Source: Bradyrhizobium icense
Lineage (GTDB): Bacteria; Pseudomonadota; Alphaproteobacteria; Rhizobiales; Xanthobacteraceae
NCBI RefSeq assembly: GCF_001693385.1
Contig: NZ_CP016428.1
Span: 2,480,001-2,544,000, forward strand
DNA: 64,000 nt
Direction of reading: 5' to 3'
The position numbers and the translations under genes were made by a program. Shown one piece after another: positions 15,023 to 24,746 of the stretch. Numbering within the stretch: position 1 is the first letter of the stretch; every line of letters begins with the position of its first letter. The notes beneath the pieces were generated by a model. The model was not told the DNA's origin, did not search any database, and saw nothing but the letters and a program-made list of their open reading frames with translations.

Positions 15023-17305
15023 TTAATTCTTCCGCTCCGGCGGCGCCTGCTCGCCAGCCGCTGCGACATAGTTCTCGGGAAACGCCAGCGCGCCTGACGT
15101 GACCGGCTTGGAGGGCTGCCTCTGGTCGTTCGACGAGGTCTTGCCCACGGCCTTGCCGGCCTCGTCGAGCAGTTTCTCGACGCGCACCAGAATATCCGCG
15201 CCGCGCTTGGTCAATACCGGCGGCGGTCCCGGCTTGGTCTCCAGCACCCGTGCCGCGCCGTTGGCTGCGGCGCTGGCGGAAAGGGCGGGCTGTGGCAGCT
15301 TCGTGCCCATGCCGAAGCCTGGGATTTCCTTCACCTCGACGCCCTGATGTGCGACGACCATGATGTCGCGCCAGGTTTGTGCGGGAAGCGAACCGCCGGT
15401 CATGCGGTTGGTGGGCGAGTAGTCGTCGTTACCGTACCAGACCGCGCAGGTGAAGTTGCCGGTGAAACCGACGAACCAGGCGTCGCGATAGGCGTTGGTG
15501 GTGCCGGTCTTGCCCGCGGTCGGGATGCCGTCGATCGCGGCGCGGCGGGCGGTGCCTTCGCTGACGACATGGCTCATCATTTCCGACATGTCGGCGGCGA
15601 CGGAGGCGGGAATGGCTTGCACCGGCTTCTTGCCGTCGCGGTCGAAGCGCCAGACCAGGTCGCCGGAGCCGGTGCGCACTTCCAGCACCGCGTGAGGTTT
15701 CGCCGCCTTGCCCTTGTTGGGGAAGGTCGCGTATGCGACTGCGTGTTCGAGCACGGTGACCTCATCGGAGCCGATCGGCATCGACGGCGTATCCGGCAGG
15801 GGCGCTGTGAGACCGAACCGGCGCGCCACCTCGGTAATCTTGGCGCGCCCGGCCTTGGCCGGGTTCGCCACCTTGCCGCCGAGCGCAATCGACAGCTTCA
15901 CCGGCACGACGTTGATCGAGCGGGTGATCGCCTGCGTCAGCGTCACCGAGCCGGAATAGTTGTGGCCATAGTTCTGCGGGCACCAGTTGCCGATGCAGAC
16001 CGGGCCGTCGACCACGATCGAAGAGGGCTTGTAGCCGTTCAAAAGCGCCGTGGCATAGACATAGGGCTTGAATGATGAGCCCGGCTGCCGATAGGCATCC
16101 GTCGCGCGGTTGAACTGGCTCGAACCGTAGTCGCGACCGCCGACCATCGCGCGGACGCCGCCGTCGAGATCGGCAACCACGGTGGCGGCTTGCGTGGCGT
16201 GATAGTCGCGGCCGAACTGGCGCAACTGGTTCTCGACCGCTTCCTCGGCAGCACGCTGTACATTCATGTCGATCGCGGTGCGGACCACGAACACGCGCTC
16301 AGTGTACGATTTCGGGAAGGTATCGACCAGCTTGCGCATTTCCTCAAAAGCATAGTCGAGATAGTAGTTCGGCGAGTTTTCGTCGCGGCGGTCGACGGCG
16401 AAGGCCGGGTTGCGCCGGGCGCCGAACACCTGGCCTTCGGTCATGAAGCCGGCATCGACGAGGTTGTCGAGCACGATGTTGGCGCGGGCGCGGGCGGCGG
16501 GCAGGTTGATGTGCGGGGCGTATTTGGTCGGCGCCTTGAACAGCCCGGCCAGCATCGCCGATTCCGCCAGGGTGACGTCGCGCGCCGACTTGTTGAAGTA
16601 GAAATGCGCCGCGCCGTCGACGCCGAATGTGCCGCCGCCCATATAGGCGCGGTCCAGATATAGCTTCAGAATTTCGTTCTTGGTTAGCCGCGTCTCGAGC
16701 CAAATCGCAAGGAAAGCTTCCTTCACCTTGCGCTCGATGGTGCGCTCGTTGCTCAGAAACAGGTTCTTCGCCAATTGCTGCGTGATCGACGAACCGCCCT
16801 GGCGCACGCCGCCGGCCTGCGCGTTGGTCACGAGCGCGCGGGCGGTACCGGGGATGTCGATGCCGAAATGGTCATAGAAGCGGCGGTCCTCGGTCGCCAG
16901 CGTCGCCTTGATCAGATTGTCCGGAAAATCTTCCAGAGGGATCGAGTCGTTATGTTTGATACCGCGGTTGCCGATCGGATTGCCGTAGCGGTCGAGGAAC
17001 TGCACTGCGAGATCGGATTTCTTCAGCCAGTCGTCGTCGGCGGTCTCGCGAAACGCAGGGATCGCCAGCGCCAACATCACGATCAGCCCGCCGAGGCCGA
17101 TGGTGGCGGCTTCCGAAAACGGTTCAATGAACACCCAGCGCTTCCAGCGGCCGACATAGAAGCGGTCCATGAAGGTGGAGTAGCGCTCGTAGAGCTCGCG
17201 CAGGCCCTTGCCCGACGAGAACAGCGTCGAGTCGATGCGCGCGTCCAGATCCAGAAAGAAGTTCCGGATCTTCTGCTTCATGTCTGGAGGTACGATCTGG
17301 CGCAC
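15023..17305 (-). CDS. class A penicillin-binding protein (PBP1A-type)
   Basis: A 760-residue bifunctional peptidoglycan synthase. There is a cytoplasmic N-terminus, one membrane helix (about residues 65-85), and a glycosyltransferase family 51 domain with LATEDRRFYDHFGID (catalytic Glu) and RQGGSSITQQLAKNLFL. The transpeptidase domain has SxxK in RQPGSSFKPYVY, SxN in TRSINVV and KTGT in AGKTGTTNAYRDAWFVGFTG. A disordered Pro/Ala-rich C-terminus of about 90 residues follows. It polymerises lipid II glycan and crosslinks stem peptides in the periplasm. The start used is a GTG with AAGG six bases upstream; an ATG eight codons later (17281) is an alternative. Single-gene unit, divergent from the YcgN-type gene. 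Confidence 0.92.
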   Translation of the reverse strand: MRQIVPPDMKQKIRNFFLDLDARIDSTLFSSGKGLRELYERYSTFMDRFYVGRWKRWVFIEPFSEAATIGLGGLIVMLALAIPAFRETADDDWLKKSDLAVQFLDRYGNPIGNRGIKHNDSIPLEDFPDNLIKATLATEDRRFYDHFGIDIPGTARALVTNAQAGGVRQGGSSITQQLAKNLFLSNERTIERKVKEAFLAIWLETRLTKNEILKLYLDRAYMGGGTFGVDGAAHFYFNKSARDVTLAESAMLAGLFKAPTKYAPHINLPAARARANIVLDNLVDAGFMTEGQVFGARRNPAFAVDRRDENSPNYYLDYAFEEMRKLVDTFPKSYTERVFVVRTAIDMNVQRAAEEAVENQLRQFGRDYHATQAATVVADLDGGVRAMVGGRDYGSSQFNRATDAYRQPGSSFKPYVYATALLNGYKPSSIVVDGPVCIGNWCPQNYGHNYSGSVTLTQAITRSINVVPVKLSIALGGKVANPAKAGRAKITEVARRFGLTAPLPDTPSMPIGSDEVTVLEHAVAYATFPNKGKAAKPHAVLEVRTGSGDLVWRFDRDGKKPVQAIPASVAADMSEMMSHVVSEGTARRAAIDGIPTAGKTGTTNAYRDAWFVGFTGNFTCAVWYGNDDYSPTNRMTGGSLPAQTWRDIMVVAHQGVEVKEIPGFGMGTKLPQPALSASAAANGAARVLETKPGPPPVLTKRGADILVRVEKLLDEAGKAVGKTSSNDQRQPSKPVTSGALAFPENYVAAAGEQAPPERKN

Positions 17306-17581
17306 CGGGGACCTTGATGTGTTCTAGTCGCGCCCGGCGGTGCCGGTCGAGACGTCTTGCTTGGACGTTGCGGCAAACCCAAGGCGCTTTTGCGGCCTCG
17401 GAGACTCGCCATTGTTTCTATCCGAGCGGGGGCTATAAACCAATGCTCTCGCTCACCATTTTGATGGTCAGCGCTAACGCTGCCGTTGGCTTTTGGCTCC
17501 GTAGCGAACCGGCTTGCGCTCCCCTCGCCGGGCCTCCTAGAAGGGCCGCGGCCGACCGACCCGAGAAAAACGACTGATTGC

Positions 17582-18097
17582 ATGACCGCGCCGCCCAAGC
17601 GACCTTCGACTCAGGAGGGATTCTTCTGGAAAACCAAGACGTTGGAAGAGATGTCCAACGCCGAGTGGGAAAGCCTGTGCGACGGCTGCGCGCGCTGCTG
17701 CCTGGAAAAGCTCGAGGACGAGGATACCGGGAAAATCTACTTTACCCATGTTTCCTGCAAGCTGCTCGATTCCGGGCTGTGCGCCTGCAAGGACTACCAG
17801 AACCGTTCCGACAAGGTTCCGGATTGCGTCCGCCTGACGCCCGAGAACGTCCGCACCCTGACTTGGCTACCGCCGAGCTGCGGCTACAAGCTGGTCGCCG
17901 AGGGACGCGATCTCTATTGGTGGCATCCGCTGATCTCGGGCGATCCCGACACCGTGCATGAAGCCGGCGTTTCGGTGCGCGGGCGGGTGCAGGGCACCGA
18001 GGATGAGATCCCCGACGAAGATCTCGAGGACCACATCGTGCAATGGCCGGCCGTGTTGCCGAATCGGGCGCGACTGAAGAAGCGGCCGAAGGCTTGA
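17582..18097 (+). CDS. YcgN/UPF0260-family cysteine-cluster protein
   Basis: A 171-residue protein of the YcgN/YkgJ-like family. Conserved cysteines appear as LCDGCARCC near residue 40, [15 protein letters not shown] near 60-75, PDCVRL and PPSCGYKLV. These fit a metal-binding zinc or iron-sulphur cluster protein, although the biochemical role is not settled. The start at 17582 (MTAPPKRP) is chosen because the frame upstream (17486) reads the PBP promoter region; no strong ribosome-binding site is visible. The [18 protein letters not shown] opening is typical of alphaproteobacterial members. Confidence 0.88.
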   Translation: MTAPPKRPSTQEGFFWKTKTLEEMSNAEWESLCDGCARCCLEKLEDEDTGKIYFTHVSCKLLDSGLCACKDYQNRSDKVPDCVRLTPENVRTLTWLPPSCGYKLVAEGRDLYWWHPLISGDPDTVHEAGVSVRGRVQGTEDEIPDEDLEDHIVQWPAVLPNRARLKKRPKA

Positions 18098-18258
18098 ACC
18101 TCCCGCACTGATCGATCACGGAAACGCGACGATATTCTACCGGGATGCACCCATGCGCGCGAGGCGCTGCCGGGAGAGGAATTTGCGCTCTAAGGTGCCT
18201 GCTATATGGCCATTCCATCTCGGCGGCTTTGGCCGCGCAGAACAATATTACGTCCGAA

Positions 18259-19833
18259 ATGAACAAGCACCAGCGGCAGGGCCGTGAGCCTGCCGACCAG
18301 ACCACGTTGCCAGACGATCTCGCCGGCGAGCTCTCGCACATCACGACCGAGGTCATCGATGTCAGCGACGCGCCGCCGATCGCGCCGCCGGCGCCGCTGA
18401 CGCAGGACGAGGTCCGAACCATCCTGATGAGCCTGTTGCTGACGATGTTCCTGGCCGCGCTCGACCAGACCATCGTTGCCACGGCGCTGCCGACCATCGG
18501 CCGGCAATTCAACGACGTTAGCAGTCTCTCCTGGGTGATCACTTCGTATCTGCTGGCATCGACCGCGGTCGCACCGGTGTTCGGGACGCTGAGCGATATC
18601 TATGGCCGCCGTGTCATGATCACGGTTTCGCTTGCCCTGTTCACGGTTGGCTCGGTCCTGTGCGCCGTGGCGCCGAACATGACAGTACTGATTCTCGCCC
18701 GCGGCCTGCAGGGGCTGGGCGGCGGCGGCATCATGCCGGTGGTGCAGACCGTGATTTCGGACGTGGTCTCACCGCGCGAGCGTGGCAAGTACCAGGCCTA
18801 TTTCAGCGGCGTCTGGATGGCGGCGGGCTTGATGGGTCCCGTGCTCGGCGGTGTGTTTGCCGAACATCTGCACTGGTCGATGATCTTCTGGATCAACGTA
18901 CCGCTCGCCGTCGGCGCGCTGTTTCTGCTGCTGCCGAAGATGGGCAAGATCCCCGTGTTCCATCGCCGGCGCAAGGTCGACTGGCTCGGCGGCGTGCTGC
19001 TGATGGCGTCTGCCGTGGTCGTCATGTTGGTGCTCACCTGGGGCGGCAACCGTTATGCATGGCTGTCGCCGGCGATAATGGCGATGATCGGCGCATCGGT
19101 GGCGCTGGCGCTCGCCTTTGTCTGGCACGCGCGCAATGCCGACGAGCCGTTCCTGCCGTTGTCGCTCCTCGGTGGGAGCGTGGTGCCGTACGCCATGGTG
19201 GCGGGTGCCTGCGCGCTCGGCGCCATCACCGGGCTGACCGTGCATCTGCCGCTATATTACGAGGTCGTCTATCATCTGACCGCGAGCGAAGCGGGGCTGG
19301 CACTGATTCCGCTTGCCGCGATCTCCACCTGTGGCGCGGCGATCGCGGGCCGGACCATGGCGCGCGCCAAGCACTACAAGCGCGTCGCCGTCGCTGGAAC
19401 GTCGGCGGCGGCGATCTTCGGCGCGGTTTTGACCGTGACGACGCTGCCGCTGTGGGGCTTGCTGATCGTCCTGTCGCTGTTCGCGCTCGGCCTCGGCACG
19501 ACATTTCCGGTCAGCGTGGTCTCGCTGCAGAACTCGGTAGCGCGCCCGCAGATCGGCACCGTCACGGGCGCGATGAATTTCTTCCGCGCGCTGATGTCGT
19601 CGTTCACGGTCGCCGCCTTCAGCGCGATCCTCTTGATGGCGCTCGGCGCAGGCATCTCGTTCGGCGAACACCGCGGACCAGCGAACGCGATCCCGGTCGC
19701 CGACATGATCACGGCGTTCCGCTATGTGTTCGGCGCCGCCGCCGCGCTGTTGGCCTGCGCCGCGCTCTGCATCATCGCGATGGAGGAGCGGCCGCTGGCC
19801 GGCCCCTCGACCCCGGCGGAGATGGCGGAGTAG
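18259..19833 (+). CDS. MFS transporter, DHA2 (EmrB/QacA) type
   Basis: A 524-residue proton-driven drug efflux pump with about 14 predicted membrane helices. After an 80-residue hydrophilic N-terminus comes the DHA2 motif LAALDQTIVATALPTIGRQF (motif D1), the loop GTLSDIYGRRVM (motif A) and GLQGLGGGGIMPVVQTVISD with the motif C region GLMGPVLGG. The family exports hydrophobic or cationic compounds across the inner membrane. No periplasmic adaptor (EmrA-like) is adjacent. The start at 18259 (MNKHQRQG) avoids a longer frame that has no ribosome-binding site. It converges with the REC-cyclase gene, whose stop is only 10 bases away. Confidence 0.9.
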   Translation: MNKHQRQGREPADQTTLPDDLAGELSHITTEVIDVSDAPPIAPPAPLTQDEVRTILMSLLLTMFLAALDQTIVATALPTIGRQFNDVSSLSWVITSYLLASTAVAPVFGTLSDIYGRRVMITVSLALFTVGSVLCAVAPNMTVLILARGLQGLGGGGIMPVVQTVISDVVSPRERGKYQAYFSGVWMAAGLMGPVLGGVFAEHLHWSMIFWINVPLAVGALFLLLPKMGKIPVFHRRRKVDWLGGVLLMASAVVVMLVLTWGGNRYAWLSPAIMAMIGASVALALAFVWHARNADEPFLPLSLLGGSVVPYAMVAGACALGAITGLTVHLPLYYEVVYHLTASEAGLALIPLAAISTCGAAIAGRTMARAKHYKRVAVAGTSAAAIFGAVLTVTTLPLWGLLIVLSLFALGLGTTFPVSVVSLQNSVARPQIGTVTGAMNFFRALMSSFTVAAFSAILLMALGAGISFGEHRGPANAIPVADMITAFRYVFGAAAALLACAALCIIAMEERPLAGPSTPAEMAE

Positions 19834-19843
19834 GGCGGCTCGG

Positions 19844-21091
19844 CTATTCAAGCTGCATACGGACACCCTTGGCGCCGTTGAGCAGCCGCTTTAGGTGAAA
19901 GTTGACCAGAGGATCCTCGGCGTGCGAGCCGACGAGTGCGGCAAAGGCCGGCATTGCATTGCCATCTCCGGCCTCAAGCTTGGCGAAAGCTTCGCCATAC
20001 TGCGATGTCGCCGGCGCGGCGAAACTCGCTGCCGATAAGGGCTCGTAGGCACGCAATGGTTCGCTGCGCCCGCGCAGCACGAGATCACCGACCGGTCGGC
20101 CCCTGAAATTCTCCACCGCGGTTGCAATTGTCGCGCTGACGCAGATCCGGGTGCCGAGAAACTTGTTCGCCGCTTCAAGCCTCGCCGCCGTGTTGATGGT
20201 GTCGCCGTAAGCCGTGTAGTCAAAGAAGCGGCCACCCCCGAAATTGCCGACCAGCGCGGGACCTGAGTGAACGCCGATGCGGGTGGCGCCGAAATTCACG
20301 CCTCTCGCCTTCCACCGTTCGCGAAACGCCTCCCCCCACGCATCGAGCTCCCGCGCGCAGGCGACCGCGCGCGTCGCATAGTCGGGCTGGTCGCTGGGCG
20401 CATTGAACAGTACCTCGATCGCATCGCCGATCACCTTCGCCACAGTCCCCTCATGCGCGAAGACGACATCAGTCATTCCAGCCACATATTCGTTGAGCAG
20501 TTCCCCCAGGAGTTCGGGCGCGGCAGTCTCCACCAGCGAGGTGAAGCCGGTAATATCGGTGAAGATGACCGCAATCTCGCGCCAGGTCACCTCCGTGCTG
20601 TCGCCGACGCTGGCCGCAAGCCGCTTGGCAAGCTCAGGCGAGAAATAGCGGGAGAGCGAGGCATGGGCGCGCTCGGCTTCCGCCTGACGGCGACGTGCCT
20701 CGCGCAGCATTTCGATGTGCCGCAGGGTCTTGTCGATCGTCGCTTCGAGATCGGCGAAATCGATCGGCTTGGTCAGGAAGTCGAATGCGCCCCGGTTCAT
20801 CGCGGTACGGATGTTGCTCATGTCGCCGTAAGCCGACACGACAATGGTCGATTTCTTGTCCTCCGATTCCTGCAGCCTGGCGAGTAGCGACAGGCCGTCC
20901 ATTCGTGGCATGTTGATGTCGGTGACCACCAGGTCGACGTGTGGGTGCCGTTCGAGCGACTGCAACGCCTCGAGCCCGTCACGCGCAAATATGAAGCTGA
21001 CCAAACCCTCGCGAACCTGCCGCCGGAATTTCTGAAGGACCAGTGCCTCCAAATCCGGCTCATCATCGACCACGAGGATGGTTGCGGTCAT
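19844..21091 (-). CDS. response regulator with class III adenylate/guanylate cyclase domain
   Basis: A 415-residue REC-cyclase fusion. The receiver domain (1-125) has the acidic pair DDE at 9-11, phosphoacceptor Asp58 ([12 protein letters not shown]) and the Lys of LTKPIDF. A short coiled linker leads to a class III nucleotidyl cyclase catalytic domain (about 165-340): [18 protein letters not shown] (metal-binding Asp), [11 protein letters not shown] (second metal Asp), [20 protein letters not shown] and [17 protein letters not shown]. It should make cAMP or cGMP in response to phosphorylation. It overlaps the upstream REC gene by four bases (ATGA) and is last in the kinase-REC-cyclase operon. 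Which nucleotide it makes cannot be told by eye. Confidence 0.9.
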   Translation of the reverse strand: MTATILVVDDEPDLEALVLQKFRRQVREGLVSFIFARDGLEALQSLERHPHVDLVVTDINMPRMDGLSLLARLQESEDKKSTIVVSAYGDMSNIRTAMNRGAFDFLTKPIDFADLEATIDKTLRHIEMLREARRRQAEAERAHASLSRYFSPELAKRLAASVGDSTEVTWREIAVIFTDITGFTSLVETAAPELLGELLNEYVAGMTDVVFAHEGTVAKVIGDAIEVLFNAPSDQPDYATRAVACARELDAWGEAFRERWKARGVNFGATRIGVHSGPALVGNFGGGRFFDYTAYGDTINTAARLEAANKFLGTRICVSATIATAVENFRGRPVGDLVLRGRSEPLRAYEPLSAASFAAPATSQYGEAFAKLEAGDGNAMPAFAALVGSHAEDPLVNFHLKRLLNGAKGVRMQLE

Positions 21092-21477
21092 GCGGCTTGC
21101 TCGAGCCTGGCATCGATCTTCTGACGCAGCGTCACGAAGTCGATCGGTTTGGTCAGAAGGTCGGTTGCGCCGTTCTCGAGCGCCTTGCGCCTGGTATCGA
21201 CATCGCCATAGGCCGTGATCATGATGACCGGCACCTCGGGCCGCATTTCCTTGACCTTCGGCAGCATTTCCAGCCCGGTCATGCCTGGCATGTTGATGTC
21301 GGACAAGATCAGGATCAGCGAATGCTCGATAGTCGAGTTAATGCGCGCCAAAGCATCCGGCGCGGAACTGGCGAAGTCTAGCACGAATCGCTGTGCACGC
21401 AGATCGCGGCGGAATTGCTGGCGAAACAACGCTTCCACGTCGGGCTCGTCATCGACGACCAGAACCAGAACACTCAC
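21088..21477 (-). CDS. stand-alone receiver (REC) protein
   Basis: A 129-residue single-domain response regulator. It has DDE at 9-11, phosphoacceptor Asp60 in [19 protein letters not shown], the Thr of MITAYGD and the Lys of LLTKPIDF. There is no output domain. It overlaps the upstream kinase by four bases (21474-21477) and the downstream REC-cyclase by four (21088-21091), so all three are translationally coupled. A free receiver between a kinase and a REC-cyclase suggests a phosphorelay shuttle or a phosphate sink that tunes the cyclase. Confidence 0.92.
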   Translation of the reverse strand: MSVLVLVVDDEPDVEALFRQQFRRDLRAQRFVLDFASSAPDALARINSTIEHSLILILSDINMPGMTGLEMLPKVKEMRPEVPVIMITAYGDVDTRRKALENGATDLLTKPIDFVTLRQKIDARLEQAA

Positions 21478-24400
21478 GGCGATCCTCTGGACTTGTCTGC
21501 AAAACTGCTTGTTCGCGGCAACACGATGCGGAATTCGGTGAACAGGCCGAGCTGAGTATCCACGTCAATTGTGCCGCCATGTTGTTTCACGATGATGTCG
21601 TGGCTCATCGACAGGCCCAACCCGGTCCCTTCGCCGGCCGGCTTGGTGGTGAAGAAGGGGCTGAACATCTTCTCCTTTGCCTCGGGCGGAATGCCGGTGC
21701 CGTTGTCGCGAATGCGGATTTCGACGGCATCGCCGAGGTCCTTGGTGCTGGCCTGCAGCGTCGGCTCGAAGCCGGGCTCGCCGCTTTCGTTTCGGCGCTT
21801 GGTCACGGCATAGAATCCGTTCGAGACCAGATTGAGGAAGACGCGCGTGATCTCCTGCGGGAACAGGTCGATCTGACCGGCGGCCGGATCGAAATCGCGT
21901 TCCAGTGTGACGTTGAAGCCCGGCTTCTCGGCGCGGGCGCCGTGATAGGCGAGGTTGAGGCTCTCATCCACCAGTGCGTTGATGTCGGACAGCCGGTGCT
22001 CGCCGCCACCTTCGCGCGAATGCAAGAGCATGTTCTTGACGATGGAATCGGCGCGCTTGCCGTGCTGCACGACTTTCTCCAGGTTGTCCCTCAACAGCCC
22101 GGTCAGTTCGTCGACTTCTGCACGGACCTTCCCGGCGAACGCCGTGGGCTTGAGCACCTCGTTCAACTCCTCGGTCAATTCAGCCGAAAGCGCAGCGAAA
22201 TTGTTGACGAAGTTGAGAGGGTTTTTGATCTCATGGGCGATACCTGCGGTGAGTTGGCCGAGCGAAGCGAGTTTTTCGGTCTGCACCAGGCGGTTCTGCG
22301 CCATTCGGAGGTCGTCAAGGGATTGCGAAAGTTCGCGTGTGCGTTGTTGCACCTGCTCGAACAGGCGGACATTGCCGATGGCGATCACCGCCTGATCGGC
22401 AAAGGTCTGCAGCAGGGCGATTTGCTTGTCGCTGAACGGATTTATCTCCTGGCGGCGAAGCGTCAGCACTCCCAGGCTCTCGCCCTCGCGCAGCAGGGGG
22501 ACGCTCAGGACGGTGCGAATGCCCTCGCCGCCGGTGTAGCGCGATAGCTCCCGGCTGCTGGCGAAGTCGGTCGCATGTTCCGAGAAAACGTCGGTCACGT
22601 GGACAGTGGTCTGATCCATGAAAGCCCGGCCGGCTGCCCAGTCGCGGCCGATTGGCCATTTCTCGACATTGATCTCGATCGGGCCGTAATGCGCCCTGAA
22701 GCGCAGATCGTCGCCCTCCCTGAGCAGCACGACGGCATCGCTGGCCGCGCACAGCTCGCAGGCGCTTTCGACGATAGACTGCAACACCGGATCGAGGTCC
22801 GTCGGCGAGGAGGCGATCACCTTCAAAATGTTGGCGCTGCCGGTCTGGTAGGTGAGAGCTTCTGACAAGTCGCGCGTCCTGGCCTGCACCTCTTCGAAGA
22901 GTCGCACATTGCCAATGGCGATCACGGCCTGATCGGCAAAGGTCTGCAACAGGCTGATCTGCTTGTCGCTGAAGGCGACGGGTTCCAGACGGCGAAGCAC
23001 GATCGCGCCGATTGCTTCTCCCTCGCGCAACAACGGTACACTCAGGGTGCAGCGGTGACCCTGTTCGCGCGACTGCCGCTGTCCTTCGGGAAATTCGGCT
23101 GCCTCCGGAGGCTGGAAATCGGCCACCTGCACCGGTACACGGTCGACGACCGAGCGACCCGTGACCCAATCCCTATTGACCGGGCGGGACCGCTGGCCCG
23201 TCGGAATGGGTCCGTGATGCGCACTGAAGTGCAGCTCGTTACCGATCTTCAGCAGGACATTGGCATCGTACGCATCGCAGAACTTGCAAGCGCTCTCAAC
23301 AATCGCCTGCAGCGCCGGTCCGACCTCGGTTGGCGACGAGGCGATCACCTTGAGCACCTCCGCTGTGGCGGTCTGTTGCTGCAGCGCCTCGCTCAGGTCA
23401 TCGGTCCGCCGCCGCACCTCGTTGAACAGCCCGACATTCTTGATCGCGATTACCGCCTGATCGGCGAACATCTGCAGCAAGCGGGTATGTTGCTCGCCGA
23501 ACGAGCCGGGCGCGACGCGGGTGACGGTGATGATGCCGATCGCCGTGCCGTCATTCATAAGCGGCGCGAAAAGCATGCTGCGATAGCCGCGCGCCCGCGC
23601 AATGTCCCGCGCCGCTGGCTCGAGATCGGTATCGGGCAAGTCGGCCGGTGTGCCTTCGCGCGTCAGGTGGTAAGGCGGAAATTCGTCGAGCGGAGCCGGG
23701 AAGGAGGCTTGCAGGACGGCGTCGCCGGCCGCGTCGGTCGGCGTAAAGGCAGCCAGGTGGATCTTGCCCTCGATGTAGCGGAACACAGCGGCCGAGAAGC
23801 CGCCGATCAGGCGTTTGGCACTGCCGGCTATCGCATCGAACACCGGCTGTACGTCGGAGGGCGAGGAGGCGATGACTTTCAGGATGTCGGCGGTGGCCGT
23901 CTGCCGTTCCAGCGCTTCCTTCGTCTCGTGGAACAGCCGCGTGTTCTCGATCGCGATCACGGCCTGATCGGCAAAGGTCTGCAGCAACTGGACATGATGC
24001 GGCGCGAAGGCGCCGGGCTCGGCGCGGGTAACGCTGATGATGCCAACCGGCGTGCCCTGGTTCATCAGCGGGGCGAACAGCACGCTGCGAAAGCCGCGCA
24101 GCCTGCCCAACTCCTTGTTTGCGGGAGGCACGTCATCGGCCTCGATGTCCGGGAACTGGATCGTTTCCCCGTTGCGGACCAGCGCAAATGTGGGGAATTC
24201 GGCCAGAGCCCGCGGGAATGACGACTGCAGCGCTTCGTCGGCTTCGGGATCCGTCGGCGTGTAGGCCGCAAGATGCAGTTCGTCGCCGATGAAGCGCAGC
24301 ACGGTGGTCGAGAATGCGCCGAGCAGTGTCTTGACGCTGGACGCGATCGCCTCGAATACGGGCTGTACGTCAGCGGGCGAACTGGCGATGACCTTCAGGA

Positions 24401-24623
24401 TTTCAGCGGTCGCAGTCTGCCGCTCCCGGGCCGAACCCAACTCGCGTCGCAGATTCGCATTCTCGATTTCGAGCTCGACCCGCCGCGCCTTTGCCTCGTC
24501 GCGTTCGGCGCGGGTGGATTCGAGGCGCGCCTCCACATCGGCGATGGCCGATTCCAGTTCATCGATCACGACCTTCAGATCGACCGATATATCCTCGGGA
24601 AGGGTCGCCATTCGCGCATCCAT
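21474..24623 (-). CDS. hybrid sensor kinase with four tandem GAF domains
   Basis: A soluble histidine kinase of 1049 residues. An N-terminal coiled coil (about 15-70) precedes four consecutive GAF domains, each introduced by a near-identical connector of the form QTATAxILKVIASSP and ending in LLQTFADQAVIAI. The kinase core follows with EKLASLGQLTAGIAHEIKNP (H-box), the N-box LVSNGFYAV, RDNGTGIPPEAKEKMFSPFF and GEGTGLGLSMS. No receiver or membrane helix is present, so signals are sensed in the cytoplasm. I start it at 24623 (MDARMATLPED); the frame continues 15 codons upstream to a GTG. It is first in the operon with REC and REC-cyclase. GAF ligands (small molecules, cyclic nucleotides, redox) are not predictable. 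Confidence 0.9.
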   Translation of the reverse strand: MDARMATLPEDISVDLKVVIDELESAIADVEARLESTRAERDEAKARRVELEIENANLRRELGSARERQTATAEILKVIASSPADVQPVFEAIASSVKTLLGAFSTTVLRFIGDELHLAAYTPTDPEADEALQSSFPRALAEFPTFALVRNGETIQFPDIEADDVPPANKELGRLRGFRSVLFAPLMNQGTPVGIISVTRAEPGAFAPHHVQLLQTFADQAVIAIENTRLFHETKEALERQTATADILKVIASSPSDVQPVFDAIAGSAKRLIGGFSAAVFRYIEGKIHLAAFTPTDAAGDAVLQASFPAPLDEFPPYHLTREGTPADLPDTDLEPAARDIARARGYRSMLFAPLMNDGTAIGIITVTRVAPGSFGEQHTRLLQMFADQAVIAIKNVGLFNEVRRRTDDLSEALQQQTATAEVLKVIASSPTEVGPALQAIVESACKFCDAYDANVLLKIGNELHFSAHHGPIPTGQRSRPVNRDWVTGRSVVDRVPVQVADFQPPEAAEFPEGQRQSREQGHRCTLSVPLLREGEAIGAIVLRRLEPVAFSDKQISLLQTFADQAVIAIGNVRLFEEVQARTRDLSEALTYQTGSANILKVIASSPTDLDPVLQSIVESACELCAASDAVVLLREGDDLRFRAHYGPIEINVEKWPIGRDWAAGRAFMDQTTVHVTDVFSEHATDFASSRELSRYTGGEGIRTVLSVPLLREGESLGVLTLRRQEINPFSDKQIALLQTFADQAVIAIGNVRLFEQVQQRTRELSQSLDDLRMAQNRLVQTEKLASLGQLTAGIAHEIKNPLNFVNNFAALSAELTEELNEVLKPTAFAGKVRAEVDELTGLLRDNLEKVVQHGKRADSIVKNMLLHSREGGGEHRLSDINALVDESLNLAYHGARAEKPGFNVTLERDFDPAAGQIDLFPQEITRVFLNLVSNGFYAVTKRRNESGEPGFEPTLQASTKDLGDAVEIRIRDNGTGIPPEAKEKMFSPFFTTKPAGEGTGLGLSMSHDIIVKQHGGTIDVDTQLGLFTEFRIVLPRTSSFADKSRGSP

Positions 24624-24715
24624 ATGCAGCGGAGTACGGGCAGGGGCCGAAGCCCCGCCGCGTCGCACGTGGTCATGGATTATTTCATCCCGGACGCGTC
24701 TGAGCCAGCGTCATC

Positions 24716-24746
24716 GGGCCTGCTTTTGCGCTAAAAAAGCAGGCCC
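24716..24746. terminator. strong hairpin between kinase operon and ThDP gene
   Basis: A perfect 12-bp inverted repeat, gggcctgctttt (24716-24727) and aaaagcaggccc (24735-24746), with a 7-base loop. It abuts the stop of the ThDP-enzyme gene at 24747 and precedes the kinase operon on the same strand. There is no clear T-run after the stem in the direction of transcription, so it may be an atypical terminator or an mRNA 3'-end stabiliser. Confidence 0.5.

Noticed and set aside
23055-24221. A 388-residue plus-strand frame over the GAF kinase
   Set aside because: Antisense shadow of the repeated GAF domains; its own repeats merely mirror them.
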